Below are positions 13,430 to 15,350 of a stretch of DNA of 15,350 bases, piece after piece. The translations under genes and the position numbers were made by a program. A model generated the notes under the pieces. The model searched no databases. It saw only the letters and a list, made by a program, of their open reading frames with translations, and had not been told where the DNA came from. Every line of letters begins with the position of its first letter. Positions within the stretch are counted from its first letter, which is position 1. The DNA lies in contig CANRLY010000020.1 in assembly GCA_947631585.1 (NCBI GenBank), positions 1-15,350 on the forward strand, given 5' to 3'. The stretch is from an uncultured Clostridia bacterium. GTDB lineage: Bacteria; Bacillota; Clostridia; Oscillospirales; Ruminococcaceae.

Positions 13430-14560
13430 ATGTTAAGAGTCCTGCTTGCTGGCGGCGGAACTGCCGGTCATATCAATCCGGCGCTTGCCATTGCTGAGAT
13501 AATAAAGGAGAACATTCCCGATGCGGAGTTTTGTTTTGCCGGAACTCCTTTCGGGCTGGAGGCTAAACTTGTACCTGAGTCGGGGTATGCTTTTGAGCCG
13601 ATAAAAGTCAGGGGCTTTCAGCGAAAACTGAATTTCACCAATATAAAAAGGAACATTCAGGCGTTGGGGTATCTGGCGGTATCGGGAAAACGTTCTGCTG
13701 AGATCATAAAAAAATTCAAGCCCGACCTGGTGATCGGAACAGGCGGATATGTCAGCGGACCTATTGTGAGAAAAGCCGCCAAAATGGGCATAAAGACCGC
13801 TATCCACGAGGCGAACGCCTTTGCCGGAGTCACCACAAAGCTGCTGTCAAAAGACGTGGACAGGATAATGCTCACCGTGGAGCAGACCAAAAATCTGCCG
13901 GAGCAGGTGAAGAACAAAGTCACGGTGACGGGGCTGCCTGTGAGAAAGGAGTTTTCACGGATATCACGGAAAGACGCCCGCAGGGAACTGGGCATACCGG
14001 AAGATGCGGTGGTGATACTTTCCGCCGGAGGAAGCCTGGGGGCAAGGGCGCTTAACAACAACGTTGCCAAGCTGTTCAGGTGGTATCAGGAAAACAACGT
14101 GGACGTTTATCACATTCATTCTTACGGAACATACAAAGGCTATGCAAATTACATAGAGGAACTGGAAGCTCAGGGCATAAAGGTCAAAGACAACAAGCGG
14201 CTGAAAGTTTCGGAATACATAAATATGCCGCTGTGCATGGACGCCTGCGACCTGGTGATATCAAGGTGCGGAGCAAGCACCCTTACCGAGATAGAATCGG
14301 TAGGCAGGGGAGCGATACTTATCCCATCTCCGATGGTAGCTGAGAACCACCAGTACCACAACGGAATGGTACTTCAGAACGCCGGAGCAGGAATAGTTAT
14401 CGAGGAAAAAGACCTGGGCGAGGATCGTCTGGTCAGGGAAGTGGAAAAACTGCTTTCCGATCGGGATAAACTGGCTGAGTTTTCGGCAAATTCCGCTAAA
14501 TTATACATAAAAGATACCCCGGAGAGGATATTCGGGGTGGTGCGTTCGCTTATCGAATGA
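13430..14560 (+). CDS. murG: Lipid II synthase MurG (GlcNAc transferase)
   Basis: 376 residues of a GT28 family, GT-B fold enzyme at the inner membrane face, which adds GlcNAc from UDP-GlcNAc to lipid I. The N-terminal glycine loop is GGGTAGH at 8-14, and GTGGYVSGP and the HEANA segment (H126, usually HEQNA) bind the acceptor. The C-terminal half carries GGSLGARALN and the donor-site run SRCGASTLTE, followed by IPSPMVAENHQ. The ATG at 13430 has AAGGAAGG 8 bases before it; an out-of-frame ATG at 13426 is ignored. It starts 23 bases after ftsW. Its intact state implies that the cell does make lipid I, even though the mraY-like gene two places upstream is broken. Confidence 0.96.
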   Translation: MLRVLLAGGGTAGHINPALAIAEIIKENIPDAEFCFAGTPFGLEAKLVPESGYAFEPIKVRGFQRKLNFTNIKRNIQALGYLAVSGKRSAEIIKKFKPDLVIGTGGYVSGPIVRKAAKMGIKTAIHEANAFAGVTTKLLSKDVDRIMLTVEQTKNLPEQVKNKVTVTGLPVRKEFSRISRKDARRELGIPEDAVVILSAGGSLGARALNNNVAKLFRWYQENNVDVYHIHSYGTYKGYANYIEELEAQGIKVKDNKRLKVSEYINMPLCMDACDLVISRCGASTLTEIESVGRGAILIPSPMVAENHQYHNGMVLQNAGAGIVIEEKDLGEDRLVREVEKLLSDRDKLAEFSANSAKLYIKDTPERIFGVVRSLIE

Positions 14561-14622
14561 TTAACCTATATCACGGCTTTTGCATAAGATGTTATTGTAT
14601 TTGAGTTTAGGGGGAGTACCTG

Positions 14623-15350
14623 ATGCAAAAGCTGGTGATAACAGGCGAAAAAAGACTGAGCGGCGAACTGTTCGTGCATGGTGCGAAAAATGCGGCGCTG
14701 CCGCTGCTTGCGGCTTGTGCGCTGGTGAACGGAGAGGTCGTTTTACATAACTGCCCATCGCTGAGCGATGTGTATGCGAGCTGCCGGATACTCAACCGCC
14801 TTGGCTGCCCATGCAAAAGAAACGGCAGCACAGTAACGGTGGACTCATCGGGGATATCGGGCTGCGAAGTCCCGGAGGAACTTATGCGTGAGATGAGGTC
14901 GTCTATAGTCTTTCTGGGGGCTGTGCTGGGAAGAATGGGAAGCTGTCGGCTGTCTTTCCCCGGAGGCTGCGAGTTAGGACCGAGACCGATAGATATGCAT
15001 ATTTCCGCCCTTAAACAAATGGGCGCTGATATAAACGAGGAACACGGCGTGCTGGACTGTTCCGCTCCAAAGGGACTGAAAGGCGCAGTGGTGACGCTGT
15101 CTTTCCCGTCGGTGGGAGCAACCGAAAACATCATGATGGCGGCTGTGCTTGCCAAAGGAGAAACGGTCATCAGGAATGCCGCACGAGAGCCGGAAATAGC
15201 GGATCTTGCAGGCTTTCTGAACAGCTGCGGCGCAAGGATAGCAGGCGCAGGAGGAAGTACCGTCTCCATAACCGGAGTCAGGGAACTGAAAGGCTGCGAG
15301 TATGCGGTAATGCCGGACAGGATAGTTGCCGCTACATATCTGGGAGCTGC
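14623..15350 (+). CDS. murA: UDP-GlcNAc 1-carboxyvinyltransferase MurA (partial, 3' end outside)
   Basis: The first 242 complete codons are present and open to the window edge. MurA transfers enolpyruvate from PEP to UDP-GlcNAc, the first committed step of peptidoglycan synthesis. HGAKNAALPLLAA near the N-terminus carries the catalytic Lys-Asn pair. The active-site loop FPGGCELGPRPID has its cysteine at position 116, equivalent to C115 of the E. coli enzyme and the residue alkylated by fosfomycin. An MRSSIVFLGAVLGRMG segment precedes the loop. AGGGGGAG (14609-14616) lies 6 bases before the ATG. A 62-base gap follows murG, without a terminator, so it is probably the continuation of the operon. 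Clostridia often have two murA genes; I cannot say which this is. Confidence 0.95.
   Translation, partial: MQKLVITGEKRLSGELFVHGAKNAALPLLAACALVNGEVVLHNCPSLSDVYASCRILNRLGCPCKRNGSTVTVDSSGISGCEVPEELMREMRSSIVFLGAVLGRMGSCRLSFPGGCELGPRPIDMHISALKQMGADINEEHGVLDCSAPKGLKGAVVTLSFPSVGATENIMMAAVLAKGETVIRNAAREPEIADLAGFLNSCGARIAGAGGSTVSITGVRELKGCEYAVMPDRIVAATYLGA

Noticed and set aside
1..15350. CRISPR array, tRNA or rRNA genes, insertion sequences, prophage genes
   Set aside because: No regular repeat-spacer pattern, tRNA-like fold, transposase or phage protein was seen.

Overview
The window looks like a chromosomal segment of a Gram-positive gut clostridium close to Ruminococcus (Oscillospiraceae). The evidence is protein style, AAGGAGG-type ribosome sites, heavy use of ATA isoleucine codons, a diaminopimelate-type MurE, and a dcw (division and cell wall) cluster of clostridial type. 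The genus is an inference from recollection, not a search.

Left part (1-2690), all minus strand: the first codons of a gene that may encode a NUDIX hydrolase (1-41), a cysteine-synthase-family gene with a clear promoter (221-1150), and a two-gene unit of an unrecognised 199-residue protein followed by inorganic pyrophosphatase (2088-2687 and 1535-2065), which ends in a strong intrinsic terminator. Between pyrophosphatase and cysK lies a second, symmetrical hairpin with no obvious client.

Middle part (2690-3740): a small one-helix membrane protein on the plus strand (2869-3051), with a strong promoter pointing back into it from just past its stop codon. About 550 bases of non-coding, hairpin-rich DNA follow, and then the dcw promoter. 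Immediately after the promoter -10 box are four heptamers at exact 10-base steps that fit the known MraZ operator pattern.

Right part (3742-15350), all plus strand: mraZ, rsmH, ftsL-like, a PASTA-bearing class B PBP (ftsI/spoVD), murE, a murF-like gene, a broken mraY-like gene, ftsW, murG and the start of murA. Together these cover control of the cluster (MraZ, RsmH), cytoplasmic precursor synthesis (MurA, MurE, MurF), the lipid steps (MraY, MurG), and septal polymerisation and cross-linking (FtsW, FtsI, FtsL). murD and murC are not among them.

The most notable point is in the middle of this otherwise orthodox operon. The MurF-like protein keeps its ATPase core but has lost the conserved UDP-binding and D-Ala-D-Ala-binding motifs. 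The gene in the mraY slot encodes an MraY-family protein of normal length that has lost its PTMGG, TDGLDG and MGDxGS motifs, and it is split by a one-base frame change at a T6 run. If the sequence is right, the cell must make lipid I with enzymes encoded elsewhere, and this pair is either decaying or has a new role.
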